This document shows positions 51,847 to 64,000 of a stretch of DNA of 64,000 nt, piece by piece. Source of the stretch: Psoroptes ovis (taxonomy: Eukaryota > Arthropoda > Arachnida > Sarcoptiformes > Psoroptidae). The DNA is taken from positions 1,116,001 to 1,180,000 of the forward strand of contig PQWQ01000005.1 of the NCBI GenBank assembly GCA_002943765.1, read 5' to 3'. Numbering within the stretch: the first letter of the stretch is position 1; every line of letters begins with the position of its first letter. The notes beneath the pieces were generated by a model. It ran no database searches. It worked only from the letters and a program-made list of their open reading frames with translations, and had not been told where the DNA came from. Made by a program: the position numbers and the translations under genes.

Positions 51847-54470
51847 TCAATACATTCGTTGTTTGTTGATGGAATTCAGATTGAATATCTTGAATAATAA
51901 ATTATTACGTCTTGATGATGATCGAACATAACCGAATAATGATAGTAGAAGGATGATCGATATTAAATAGAATAAAAATATAAGACTAATATCAGTTTGT
52001 GTGAATGGACTCGATACAATCATGAGTATTTTGCTTCGAGGTTTTGTTGCATCATTCGTTACTGCTGCAGCAGCATCATCATTATGTTCCATCAATGATG
52101 GATGATCAATATTGATCATTTTTGGTTGAGGTGTTTGATTATTATCATCAGTTTCGGTATCATCCATAATAATATTTTCAGCTGAATAATAATTGACTAG
52201 AAATTTTAATATTAGTTCTTGATTATAATATTCTTGAAGGAATGTGGTCGCATTTTTCCATAATTTATTCATTAAATCAGGATCATCAATTGGTGGTGGT
52301 TTCGAATAACATTCTGGACATTCTTCAAAGGTTGGAAATTGTCTTTTCGGAAGATTTTTATCTTCAGATTTTGAATCTTTCAGTCGTGCATTAACACGAT
52401 TATGTGCATGCCATAACCATAGTACGGATGAATTTGGATAAACAAGTTCATTTTCTAATTTTGATGACATTTGTGTAAAATGTTTTGAACATTCTGTACA
52501 ACTGAAAAAATGGCGAACATATTCACGCATTGCATAAAGAGTTGAATGTAATGATAACCATTGTTTTGTTTTCATTGTATGACGATATTCAGCAACAGTT
52601 AATACATGAAATAATGTCCACAATGAACATGGATATGATCGTTGATATTCTTTCGTTATTACTGCACAAGATTTCCATGGTTTATATTCGGGGAAATGAT
52701 AATATTCTTCATACATATTGATTGTTGTCAGCATATCATTTGTATCGATTATTGAATCATCATCATTATCTTGGCCATTTTTGATTCGCTTATGCATTAT
52801 ACGTCGATTTAAATGTTTGACGAGCCAATCATGGAAATGTTTAACGAATTGCTTAGTTTTATCATTTTGAAATGGAAAATTTTCATATAAAACCAATAGA
52901 AAACTAATTAAACTATTTGTTTGTGTAGAATTTAATTTTGATTTCAACGTAATCTCATGAAATAATGCAAAACGTATAGCATTATTCAAATCGGACATGT
53001 AAATTCTTGTCGAATAATTGACGGGTGATTTTTTCATAGATTTATCATCATTTTTATTATGCTTAATATTATCAACCAAGTCCGGAGCTTGAACTTGGCT
53101 TTGATCATGATCTTTAAGAAATTCTTTCGTGATTAAATTGGTCCAATATTCATTATTCGAATCATCATTATGATCATTTATTATCTTTGGTTTTGGTATC
53201 ACTTTGACATTATAACGATTTTCAGCCGTATCTGGCTTATTCTTATCAATAACATATAAAAATGGCAATGATAATTGTTTCATATGTTCAACATTATCAT
53301 CAATACCACCACCATCATTCGATAATTTTAGCAAATGATGATCATTGTCTTTGGATTTTTCCATACGATATATTCTTAGAACATTGGTGTATGATGACAA
53401 GTTCATCATTAACTAATCGATAAATAGAATTTTAAGTTAATAACAATTAACAATGACATTCAATGATTATGATATTTTACCTCACGACCAAAATATGAAT
53501 CTTTGTCTTCGACAATTATTAATATTTTACGATCATCATCATCATTCCCATTATGACCATTATTCAATTGTTCAAGTTTTTTATACAATTCATCATTATT
53601 CGCAACATTTAATGGCAGCAAATTTGGCCAATGTTTAGGTATTTCAGATTGATGCTTCTCGTATTGTTTGGTTAGCCATTCAATAAAACTATATCGTAAT
53701 TGACGTGCCGAAAGCCAATGATTTACTTTAGTTAATTATAGAAGATAACAAATGAGATTTGGGGCATTAATTGAATTAAGGTAAAGATTCAAAAGATACT
53801 TACATTGAAAATCATTACCAATATCATCAATCGATGGCCTCAGCCACCATGTACGTAGGGTTGGATAAAATTCAATTTTATATTGACGACATGCTTTTGA
53901 ATTTAATTCATTTGCACAATCTAACACGGCAAAATCAACAACGGATGACCATTGTTTAACGGTTGATCGAAGAAATTGTTTATATAATGGTGCAAAATTT
54001 TGACAATGTCCACAATATGAACTATAAAATTGTATTAGCTGTATTTTTTGACCATTTTTATGTTGATCAACAATAAATTCAGTTATATTTGATGAATATA
54101 ATATATTTACATTTGAATCATTCGATGTATACAGTGATATGAATGATGATGATGCTGGATAACATTTAACAATATTTATTAATGATATTATTATTAATAA
54201 TAATAATGGTAATAATAACAATAATGATGATGATAATGGATTTAATGATGATTTATTAAATGATCTTTTATTGAATGATTTCAATGATGAAGATGATGAT
54301 GATGATCGATGCCAACAAAGACATGAACAATGCATCATTTTCTTTACGATCAGTACTACAGATAATGATGATAATGATAATAACGATGAGGGTTGAGGTA
54401 AATTCCTGATGATCATCATCTTTATTAATGATTTTACATTTGTTTCAATGTTTAAATTTAATAATTTCAT
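51847..54470 (-). CDS. Quiescin sulfhydryl oxidase (QSOX)
   Basis: QSOX couples a thioredoxin domain to an Erv/ALR flavin oxidase to make disulfides in secretory-pathway proteins. Three exons (54470-53804, 53725-53481, 53412-51847; introns 78 and 68 bp) give 825 residues. A hydrophobic Leu/Ile segment before KCYPASS is a signal peptide or anchor, after an unusually long Ser-rich N-terminus; an internal Met may be the true start. Trx1 has the active site C153-G-H-C156. Exon 2 and the start of exon 3 carry the Trx2-type block (EDKDSYFGRE, MMNLSSYTNV). The Erv domain shows YPCSLWTLFHVLTVAEYR, the redox pair C609-T-E-C612, the FAD-binding WLWHAHNRVNARL and the CPEC pair. A C-terminal transmembrane helix at about 770-795 fits Golgi/ER anchoring. 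Asp/Asn-rich inserts lengthen the linkers. Confidence 0.94.
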
Positions 54471-57400
54471 TGTTTTTTTTTCAAATTCAATTCGATTTGT
54501 TTGTTGAATTGTTCATTCAAAAGCAACAACAATTTGATTTGATGTAAACACATTAATTCACAGATTTATTTGCTCGAAAACATTTGAATTGATTGATTGA
54601 TTTATGTTTTTGAATCGATGATCGATTGATTGATCAATCAATCAAAACAGCGATGTTTGACAATGAAATGTTTTTATTTCCATTCATTTTTTGTTCATTT
54701 TGGATTCAATAAAAATAAATCAAAACACAGATTTCAAATTATTTACCAAAGATATTACCGAGTATTACTTTGCTAAAATCAAAATGATTATTTTCGAAAG
54801 CTTATACACAGATGATAATGATGATCATAGGTTGTTTGATTGTTATTAAATACAATTAATGGTTTTCACAAGCTTTCAATTTTCTGGCTCAGAAACAAAC
54901 GAACAAATAACACATACAATTGCCACCCACACACACAATTAAATACACAAAACTTGTCAAAAAATTTGAATATTTTTTAATTTACCACCAAAAATAATAT
55001 CAAGTCATTCCTTGATCATTGATGATCAAAGTTTATACAGATAATAATAATAATTACAGATTATTTCATTCGCAAAAATCATTCATGCACAAATAATGAA
55101 TAATCTTTGTCATTTTCGGAAAAAACTTCTGAAACAAATACAGATAATCAATGTTAAAATATCAATTCATTGAAGAAAACAATCAATTTCAAGTGAATAA
55201 ACAATGTTAAACCATGTGATCATTCACTAATTCATAAATTCATTGACTGTCGTAGACCGTATAAATTGATCTGATCTGGTCTGATCGATTGTCCACGTTG
55301 ATCATTATACGGTTCTTGTGGCAGAGATTCGATGATTGCCGAAAGACCAACAAAGCAAAAACAAAACACACACATTTAATTCATTAAATAAACACGTAAA
55401 CATTTGAACACGTATAAACATTGAAAGAAAGGGAAAACACACGTTAAAAGTGTGGATGAAAATGTGCATTTGGCTGCTGGTGCTGTTGCTGAGTTTGCTT
55501 ATTATGTTTGTTGTCAAAGCCCCGTATATTTCTTGTTGTTTACACGTACAAGTGGTATGTGTTTGAGCTTTTTGCATTCAAAAAAAATACATTCACAATT
55601 ACATTGATCATTGATTGATTGCCAATAGCTTTCATTGAGAAATTTTTAAAATTTCTCTTCAAATTATTCAAATTAAAACACAATTTCAAAACAATTCAAT
55701 TTGCTTACTTGATTCGCTTGCTGGCTCGATTGTTGATGATATAATAATAATAATAACTTGTGCTGCTGTTGTAAACATTATATTTCAAATCGAAGCTTGT
55801 CATAATAATTATCAAATATTTTTGTTGTTTTTTTTTTGGTGGAAAATATTTTTTCAAAACAACTTGTACATTTGATCATGTAGTTTTCTCTCTTCTCTAG
55901 CTGCAATTCAGCTATTTAGCCGTTCATTTATGTTTGATTTGATTTGATTTCTCTCATTTCGCATTTAATCATATAAACAATTGAAATTTGTGATTTGTGA
56001 TTATCTGCACCATTGATGATTATACGCTTTTAATGATCAATGGTGTTTTTAAATGATGATAATGTTGATAAAATGATGAGAATGATGGCAATATGGTGAA
56101 TGTAAGGATGTTATTTCGCTTGATGTTTGTAATATTTGCATTCATTCTTGAATCATAACAGCAATAATGACGATGGACAATTTGGATGGATTTGATTCAT
56201 ATGAAAAACATGTGTCAAATAGTCATTGTTAGTCTTGTTTTGAAGCCTGAAAATTGGAATAATACAGAAAATTGATAAATTCTATTGAAATCAATATTTT
56301 TTTCAATTATAAATACCGGATATCAGAGAAAAAGTTGCCAGAATCAAATGTCGATAATATAATTCATATCATCCAGCTCTTTGATTGAATAATATGTGAA
56401 TAATAATAATAATAATGTACAATGATTGAATTTGAAATGAAAAGTGTGATTTTCATTATTATGAATATTAAAATTGATATTTTCAATTCATTTTTCAACA
56501 TTTTTGGCTCGTTTGTTACATCTGTTTCTCGGTAAATACTGAAAATATTTAGACATTTGATCATTTGAATATGAAAACATTTTGAAAATCGTGATACCAA
56601 ATAAAAATACCCAGACACATGCATATTATCGGTCATTATTATTTGATGAATGAATGAATGAATGAACGAATGTTATTTCGGCTGATTTAAGGCTGTTGTT
56701 TCATTTCATTTCATTTATTTATTCAAATACATCAAAAAATGCATCAAACACTGTTATTGGATTTCGTTTTATTCACATGTTTGATAAGTGATATTGTAAT
56801 ATAATCATCGGATTTATTTTTTATGAAAAAAAAAACATTTGATCATATTGTTCAATAGTGAATACAGCTGAAGCTGAATATGGTACCTAGGGAAAAATCT
56901 TAGATCTATTCGATTAGAATGAAAATGATATGAATGTGAAATATCGGAAATAGAAGAGAGGAATGGAGTAAAAAATATCCCGAAATTAGCATTTTTTGGC
57001 CATTTGCAATTCATCATTTCTTACCAAGTGTAAATGCTGCTGTCGGTTGTTGCCGGCTATTGTGATTGATTCAATAATCATTGTTTTAAGTGAGGAAAAA
57101 ATTGGAAATGGAAATAATTTTAAATTATAATTTCTTTTGTTTTTTTGTTGTTGTTGTTTCCATAATCATTTCCTGATCATTTTCGTTTTTATTTTCCCGC
57201 GTTAATTATGAAATCAAAGACTTTGAATGAGAAACTTTATGGAAATTTTCGTGAAAAAAAATTTAAAAACAAAGAAAACTTTCCAGAAGTTTTTTATTTT
57301 GTTTACACAATGAGCCAATGAGTTTCTTTAATTTAGCTTTTTGAGATTTTATTTTGATTAAAATTAATTTAAATAACACATGTTTTAATTTTTCTTGGGT

Positions 57401-57480
57401 CTATTTTATCGAGAATTTAATTTAAATTCTGAATTATAATTTGCCATAGAAATTATTGGTTAGTAAATGTTCGATTCAAA
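54471..57480. other. Divergent intergenic region between QSOX and the C2H2 gene
   Basis: A 3-kb AT-rich spacer that must contain both promoters. No coding sequence was recognised; short frames (55305-55577, 56364-56636) have no family resemblance. It contains a 20-bp palindrome at 54624-54643 and a short inverted repeat CACCATTGAT/ATCAATGGTG near 56009-56045. Confidence 0.65.
54624..54643. repeat. 20-bp perfect palindrome
   Basis: GATTGATTGA followed directly by TCAATCAATC, about 155 bp upstream of the QSOX start codon. In GATT/AATC-rich DNA this may be chance. Confidence 0.8.
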
Positions 57481-58636
57481 ATGGCTAATCGTCGAAATTC
57501 AAATACATCATCGGCTAATCAAACATTTGAACAAATTATAACCGAAATTGATTTACCACAACAACAACAGCAACATGATGATCATGGCCATCATCATCAA
57601 CAACATCAGCATCATCATCACCATCAACAGCAGCATCATAGTATTGAAACTCAATCGGAAAATATTGAAATACCGATTGCAATAGTTAATGCTAATCATT
57701 TACATTATGAAAATTCATTAGATTGTCAGGTAAATGATCATTATTCCGAGCAATTTAATTGTCATAATTGTTATAATCATTCAATTTTTTTCTTACATTC
57801 TTTTTTAGAATAATTTACATGCTAATGAAGATATATTTCAAATAATATTACGGCGTTTAGATGAAATTGAAAAGCGAAATGATGAGAATTATCTAAGATT
57901 AGAAGAAAGATTAACAAAAATTGAATCAAAATTATTACATCAAATCGATATGATACGTAAAACGATGCCTAAACCATTAACACTAATAAAACAATCATCG
58001 ACTACAAATAATAATAATAATAATCATCCGCTAAATCAACAACAACATCAACAAAATTTTAATCTTACATCGAATAATACGAATCGAAAAACAATCACAT
58101 CAACATTACGTTCATCAAATAAACATCAAACAAATGGACAAATAATTGGTTCCGAAATCATAATATTGACATCGAATCCAAATTCGAATATCGATCATAA
58201 TACACCAAATTCAAATGATAATATTATTTATGATAATCAAAATTATTATGATGTTGATGAAAAATTAGAATTTACAACCGTACAACATCATAATAATGAT
58301 GATAATAATGACGATCATCATCAACAATCACCTGAATCGATTAAAAATCAAAAAACAATCAATAATGATAATGATACACCAACAACGATAACACCAAAAA
58401 CAATAACAAAACGATCAAGATTACAATCGACAACAAATAATGAAATAAAAAGATTAAAATGTGATACATGTGATTTTCAATGTAATTTCAATAGTAGCCT
58501 ATCAAGACATCGTCGTACACATATTGATCATTTTCCACATCCATGTAAATATTGTGAATTAAGATTTCGTCGTTTAGATAATTTAAAAGTACATGTAAAA
58601 CGTAAACATAAACAAGAAGATGAAATGATTAATTAA
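57481..58636 (+). CDS. Unrecognised two-finger C2H2 zinc finger protein
   Basis: Two exons (57481-57729 and 57809-58636) with a 79-bp GT-AG intron in phase 0 give 358 residues. The N-terminus has His/Gln-rich runs (about 25-55). Residues 86-130 (EDIFQIILRRLDEIEKRNDE and on) have the heptad-like charge pattern of a coiled coil, suggesting dimerisation. An Asn/Thr/Asp-rich low-complexity middle follows. The C-terminus has two C2H2 fingers: C301-C304-H317-H321 and C329-C332-H345-H350, joined by a 7-residue linker, then a short KQEDEMIN tail. This is probably a nuclear DNA-binding protein. I do not recognise an orthologue, and targets cannot be inferred. Reading through the intron would end the protein after about 110 residues, before the fingers. 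Confidence 0.85.
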
Positions 58637-58972
58637 TTGATTAATTAATTAATTAATTACTATGATTTGAGCATTTGATTGTTTTTTTAAAATTTTTCTT
58701 TTGTTTATTTATTCATTTTATCTTATTTTATTTTTTTTTGGATTTAAAAATAGAATAAAACCATTGAATTTCATGTGTTCAATGAAAAATATTTGAATGA
58801 ATTGAAAATTTTCAAAAATTCATTGTAACCCAAAAGGGTTATACGGTTTTATCTTGTGATTTTCGGTTTATAATCTTTGATTTTTGATCGATGATATATT
58901 ATTACTTGAATCAAATATTTCGATATATTTTTCAAAAAATTAAAAAAAAACAACTTTAAGTTGAGACGCTAA
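58637..58972. other. C2H2 gene 3' UTR and spacer to tRNA
   Basis: A 336-bp AT-rich stretch with an AATAAA signal at 58754-58759. Nothing else was seen. Confidence 0.7.
58754..58759 (+). terminator. Probable poly(A) signal of the C2H2 gene
   Basis: AATAAA on the plus strand, about 118 bp after the stop codon. Confidence 0.5.
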
Positions 58973-59065
58973 AGGGGGCAACCGGGTTTGAACCGGTGAC
59001 CTCTCGATTGATGCTTAGCTTTTAATCAACTGCAGTCGAATGCTCTACCACTGAGCTATACCCCC
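58973..59065 (-). tRNA. tRNA-Cys (anticodon GCA) with a 21-nt intron
   Basis: The minus strand folds as a complete cloverleaf: acceptor GGGGGTA with TGCCCCC (one G-T pair), D-arm GCTC...GAGC with loop AGTGGTA, anticodon stem TTCGA/TCGAG, loop CTGCAGA with anticodon GCA, and T-arm ACCGG-TTCAAAC-CCGGT, with discriminator T. A 21-nt intron (TTGATTAAAAGCTAAGCATCA) interrupts the loop after position 37, the canonical nuclear site. The mature length is 72 before CCA addition. The internal A box (TAGCTCAGTGG) and B box (GGTTCAAACCC) are intact. Confidence 0.96.
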
Positions 59066-59832
59066 GTTATGATCATATAATGCAGGGTAAAATTCATAAG
59101 AATCCATTAAATTAACCAGAAATCAATTAATTTGATTTGGCTTTAGTCAAATTGTAAAATTCTTAAAGCAATTAGGAAATAGATAATAATCATCAGCAAC
59201 AGCATCATCCAAAGCGGCTGATCACCATGCCAACAGCCAACAATCTTACGTAATCTTACAACACCCTCATCATTTCGACCATTTAAGCTTTTGAACGCCT
59301 TTTAAATATACTCAAGCGAAATTTCTGGTCAACATGGTTTGATGCCGTTTAAGACATAACCAAAGAAATAGATAATCAAATTAAATTACTTCAAATCAAT
59401 TGATTTAATACTGCTCAAATCATTCAAAAATTCAAAAACGTCATTTTTGAATACACATTTGATTTGATTTAAATGGATTTTTGTTTGTTTTTTTGTTTTG
59501 CTGCTAGCATCTGATATCTTTTGATTATTATTATCATCATTTTTGTTTGTTTTGTTTGTTGATAATGACGATCGCTTTTTTCTCGATTTTTTTTTTGATG
59601 ATTGTTTACATTTAATTTTATTACAATCAATAAAAAAACAATCGCAATTTGTTCTTGTTTTTAAGTCTTGAAAAAAATTCGATGAAATTTTCTTCGTTTT
59701 TTAAATTGATTAATTCAACGATAATTTAGTTGATTTACGATTAGTTTGTGGCCGCAAAAAATTGAATTAAATTAAATCAATCAAATTTTAAATTTTCGTA
59801 CGAGATTCCCTACCGATTCGATCAATCAAAAA
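59066..59832. other. Spacer and PTPN23 promoter side
   Basis: A 767-bp interval between the tRNA and the PTPN23 homologue. No coding sequence or recognisable promoter motif; T-rich runs at 59480-59640. Confidence 0.7.
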
Positions 59833-62800
59833 ATGGAAGCAGTACCAAGATTACCAATGTTATCGTTTGAAATGAAAATCAGTCCTGTTTGTCCTGATTT
59901 TGCTACACCATTCAAAAGGGTAATTTGATTGTGATGAATCATCATTTGATTCATTGAATTGATTTGTTTTTGTTTTAAATCTCGAAACTAGTTCATCAGC
60001 AAGTACTATGGTGAAGATGGTGACATGTATGATCGTGAAATATTGGAACTAGAAACACTGCGTAATGTAAGTTTGATGCATTATGATAATTGTGACTTGA
60101 TTGTGATTTTATTAATGCATTTTTCTCGTAGAATGCATGCCGGGCACCACGTGATGAAACTGGATGTTCAATATTGAAACGTTATTATTGTCAACTATCG
60201 AGTATTTATAATCGTTTTAATTCATTAGATGATGATGATGATCAAAATAGTAAACCATCATCAACAAAAAATCATCAATTAGGCATACAATGTGTATGGG
60301 CTGATATTTATTCCGGTCAAACAACAATCGGTGATATTGATTTTGAATTATCATGTATATTATACAATATTGGTGCATTACATGGTGATTTAGGTGCAAT
60401 GATTGAACAACGGCAAACACAAGAAGAAATGCGAATGGCATGTACACATTTTCAATGTGCAACATGGGCATTTCAACAATTGATATCGAAAGAAAGGGAA
60501 AAATATTATCGTACATCCGATATTTGTAATGATATCATTCAATTTTTCATACAAATTATGCTGGCACAAGCACAAGAATGTATATTGGAAAAATCAATGT
60601 TGGATAATCGTAAATCATCGATTATTGCAAAAATAACCAAACAAATTGTTGATTATTATCAACAATCAATACAAATGTTGCAACAAAATACAATGATGAC
60701 AACACCATCGACTACGATCATTGAAATTATTGGTAGTAAATTATTTAAACAATGGAAAAGTTTCATTGAATTTAAATTGTCATATTATAATTCAATTTGT
60801 TCATTATATATGGGTAATTCATATGATGATCAATCCATTCAACAACAACAACAACAGCAATCATCATCAACACAAACACCAGAATATGGTGAACGTATTG
60901 CATGGTATGAATCGGCGCTGGAAAAGATTCAACATTCAACCCTATTAGCAAAACAATTTGATAGTAATATGCAAGGTTTAACACAAATAATGGATGCTCT
61001 ATCATTCGTTACGGATGTAATAACGATTAAGCTACAAAATGCAAAAAAAGAAAATGATTTTATTTATCATTCAAAAGTGCCATCAATTCATTCATTACCT
61101 GAAATTAAAGGTGTATCATTGGTGAAAGGTATACCATTCAACATTTGTGATCCAGAAGTATCAGGTCCCGATATATTCAAACGTTTAGTACCAATAAAAG
61201 CACATGAATTATTATCTATTTATTCAATGAAAAAAGATGAAATTCTTCGAAATATTCGAGAGAAAATTGATGAAAAAAATCAAGAATTAATTTCTTATAT
61301 GTCATCATTGATGTTGGATAAAGAACAGTTACGATCCCCGAAAGAAGAATCAATCCCAGATGAATTGATTAATATATGTGCCGAACTCAGTTTGCAACCA
61401 GAATCATTGGATGAAGTTGCACAAACACTGACAAAATTAGATCAAATCAGTAATGAAACCGGGAAAATAATACAAGAATCACGTGAATTATTAGATAATG
61501 AAAATGAAAAAGAACAAAAACATCAAGAAATTTATGGTAAACGGCCATCATCAATGATCATAATGGAATTATCAAAAGAATTAGATAAACACAATGAAAC
61601 ACATCGTAAAGCGATTGAATCGAATAAATCATTATGGGATAATTATGATCAACATAAAGATGATATTCGAATAATGATGTCATCATCAGCATCACGTATT
61701 GCATCGATATTACCATCGAATAAATCGATAAAATTTGATGAAAAAATCATCGTGGAAATGGAAAAGCTGTTTGATAAAATTGATGAAATGAAATCACAAC
61801 GTGAACAATTTGAAAATGATTTGAAAAAACAGTTAGATAGTGATAATAATAATATTATGAAAAAAATATTATCATATCCAAAAAATGAAATCGAATCAAT
61901 ATTTGATGAAGAAATCAAGAAATATGATAAAATAATCAAATTAATTGAACAAAATTTATCGGCTCAAAAAAATATATTGAATGCAATGACAAATTTGAAT
62001 GCAAATTATGCTGATACCCGCAAACAATTGATGGAAATACAATGTAATCGTAAAACACGTATTGCATCATTATTGTATACATATCAAATATTCAAAGAAT
62101 TACAATCAAATTTGCAAAAAGGTTTAGAATTTTATAAAAAATTTCAAACCATAGTTGTACGACTGAATGCAAGAATACGTGGCGTTAGTAAAGTACAAGA
62201 TGAAGAACGGCAACAATTTATTCAGGCTCAAAAACCACCTCAGCCAATGATGAGTGCGCTACCACCAACGCCACCACAAGTGCCATCGATTCAATCTGTG
62301 ATTAATAGCGATAATAATTTGCCTGGAATGCCGTCTGGACCATTACCACCATCGATTCCAGCAACTGGTGCAAAATTGAAAGATTATCTTCCATTCATGA
62401 AAGGTGGAGCTGGTGGCGGCGTTGGTGGTGCTGGTCGTCTGAATTTTTTGCCACCAGCACCGACAATGATTCCTCCTTCGAATCCATCAACATCAATGGT
62501 TTTGCCTCCTGGACCATCACCACGACCTCCATCATCATCACCATCGACCTATATACCATCAGCACCATCACCATCATTGACACCGCCATCATCAGCTGCT
62601 ATGATGATGAATAATCGATTACCACCACAATCGATACCTGGTCACATAAATACTTCGGCATCTTTACCGGCAACAGCAGTACAATCAATAGCAGCATATG
62701 GTTCAAACACTTCAACAACGGCAATGATTCCATCACAACATTCACAAACAATTCCTCAACCTTATGGCAGCACATCGAATGGTATGATGATGACGACGAC

Positions 62801-63950
62801 TACGATGATGAATACAAGTCTTAACAATCATCAACCAATACAACATCAACCGATAACGCCGTCATCAATGAATATGTTGAATACATCGTTGAATAATACA
62901 AATTCGATAAGTTCACCACAACCATCAGCAACTCCAGCACCAAATCCATACAATCAGCAATATCCAGTCACATCGACAAATATGAATAATTATGGCAATA
63001 ATAATGTTAGCACCGGTTATCCGCTCACACAGCTACCACCATCTTCATCCTTGCCTTCGCATTCTATGCCTCAGCCTTCACAACCGATGCCGCAGCCATC
63101 ACCAATCGCAAATTATCAACAACCATCGCAACAACCATATCCGTTGCCTCAATCACATCTGCAACAGCAAATATCGCAGCCAATGATGCCACCATTTTCT
63201 TCCACGGCAACGATTCCACAAAATCTTCCATATCCAATTACGCAATCATCACTGATGCCATCGTATCCAGGTGCTAACGCTACCACGATGACGACGCCGG
63301 CATCAGCTGCAGCTAATGTTGCATCAGCAACTAATAATTTGCAATATAATTATCCAAGATATCCGATCAGTGATTATCATGGTATGCCACAACCAACCAT
63401 TAATGGCGCTAGTACTGGTGTTGGCTGGGCTGCTGGAATGAATCCTGCCACTAGTGGTTACCAAGTACCACAACCACAACCAGTCGTACAAAATGTACAA
63501 AATATTACAGAAATATTGGAACAAGAATCGAAACGTGGTTGGCAAGTGTTGACACCGACACCTGTTTCAACATTGCAGCCATCATCATCATCATCATCAT
63601 CATCAACAACAACGACCACGACTGTGACCACAACTACAACTACAACAAATGTGATAAAAGATTCAAGTGATAAAAATAATAATAATAATGATAATAGTAA
63701 ATCATCATCATCAAATGCATCTGATTGTTTACCGGATATATTATCAACAATGTCATTGAATGGTAATAATGGTTGTACGGTGTCGCAAACAATAAAACCA
63801 GAAAATGCAATCGTAACTTCAAACGGCGGTTGTTCTCAACCATCTTCAATTGTAACGACAACTAATAATTCATCTTCGAATACTAACAATACGAATACGG
63901 TTAATGCACCTAAAGATTTACTATCACAATTTGATCCATTATTTACATGA
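59833..63950 (+). CDS. HD-PTP / Myopic (PTPN23) homologue lacking the phosphatase domain
   Basis: HD-PTP is a Bro1-domain ESCRT partner that sorts ubiquitinated receptors into multivesicular endosomes. Three exons (59833-59919, 59992-60066, 60132-63950; introns 72 and 65 bp) give 1,326 residues. The start MEAVPRLPM and the segment QECILEKSMLDNRKS match PTPN23 rather than ALIX. The Bro1 domain spans about 1-410, with CTHFQCATWAFQ and ENDFIYHSKVP. A charged helical V domain follows to about 740, then a Pro/Ser/Gln/Asn-rich tail with a PSAP motif (863-866), the kind bound by TSG101 in ESCRT-I. The protein ends DLLSQFDPLFT, like the DPLSLLDPLW end of human PTPN23, but the roughly 270-residue tyrosine phosphatase domain and its HC-X5-R loop are absent. 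An exon beyond the window, reached by alternative splicing, cannot be excluded. Confidence 0.93.
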
Positions 63951-64000
63951 AAACATCTTTTCGTTTGGTATAAATTGTTGAATTTATGGCTACAAATATT

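Noticed and set aside
59833..63950. Identification as ALIX (PDCD6IP)
   Set aside because: The MEAVPR start, LEKSMLDNRKS segment and DPLF-type C-terminus match PTPN23; ALIX differs at each.
1..64000. CRISPR array, insertion sequence, full-length transposase or endogenous virus
   Set aside because: No spaced direct repeats, transposase motif or viral polymerase motif was seen; only miniature transposon tips are present.

Overview
This is nuclear DNA of an animal, most likely a chelicerate arthropod and probably an astigmatid mite of the Dermatophagoides/Sarcoptes kind. That reading rests on a very AT-rich sequence full of GAT/CAA/TTG microsatellites, compact genes with GT-AG introns mostly of 58-165 bp, Asn/Gln-rich low-complexity inserts in otherwise conserved animal proteins, and an intron-bearing nuclear tRNA. 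The species is inference. No bacterial operon, CRISPR array or virus was seen.

Layout. Positions 1-19.88 kb hold no recognisable protein gene, only AT-rich intergenic or intronic DNA with two mariner-tip miniatures, an orphan promoter-like motif, a 32-bp perfect palindrome and two hairpins. Ten genes occupy 19.9-64 kb. On the minus strand are SMG1 kinase (19.9-28.3 kb), fusilli/ESRP (29.2-35.8 kb, nine coding exons), MEP-1 (41.8-45.4 kb, plus a probable non-coding leader exon at 48.1 kb), a Tctex-type dynein light chain (50.2 kb), a KIAA1143-like protein (50.9-51.5 kb), QSOX sulfhydryl oxidase (51.8-54.5 kb) and an intron-containing tRNA-Cys(GCA) at 59.0 kb. On the plus strand are MDP1 phosphatase (40.6-41.2 kb), an unrecognised two-finger C2H2 protein (57.5-58.6 kb) and an HD-PTP/Myopic (PTPN23) homologue (59.8-63.95 kb).

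The genes are unrelated housekeeping or regulatory functions: nonsense-mediated decay, epithelial splicing, chromatin, dynein cargo, disulfide formation, endosomal sorting. They do not form one pathway. Gene models were built by joining exons at GT-AG sites that keep the frame and match family alignments recalled from knowledge; exon coordinates are in each entry.

Most notable points: the PTPN23 homologue goes from its Pro-rich region to a PTPN23-like C-terminus with no tyrosine phosphatase domain; SMG1 reaches its FATC C-terminus only through a final exon with 10 coding bases; five roughly 80-92 bp elements are little more than mariner transposon tips joined together; and an identical 12-mer, CAGCGCCATCTG, lies in the same orientation upstream of SMG1 and MDP1.
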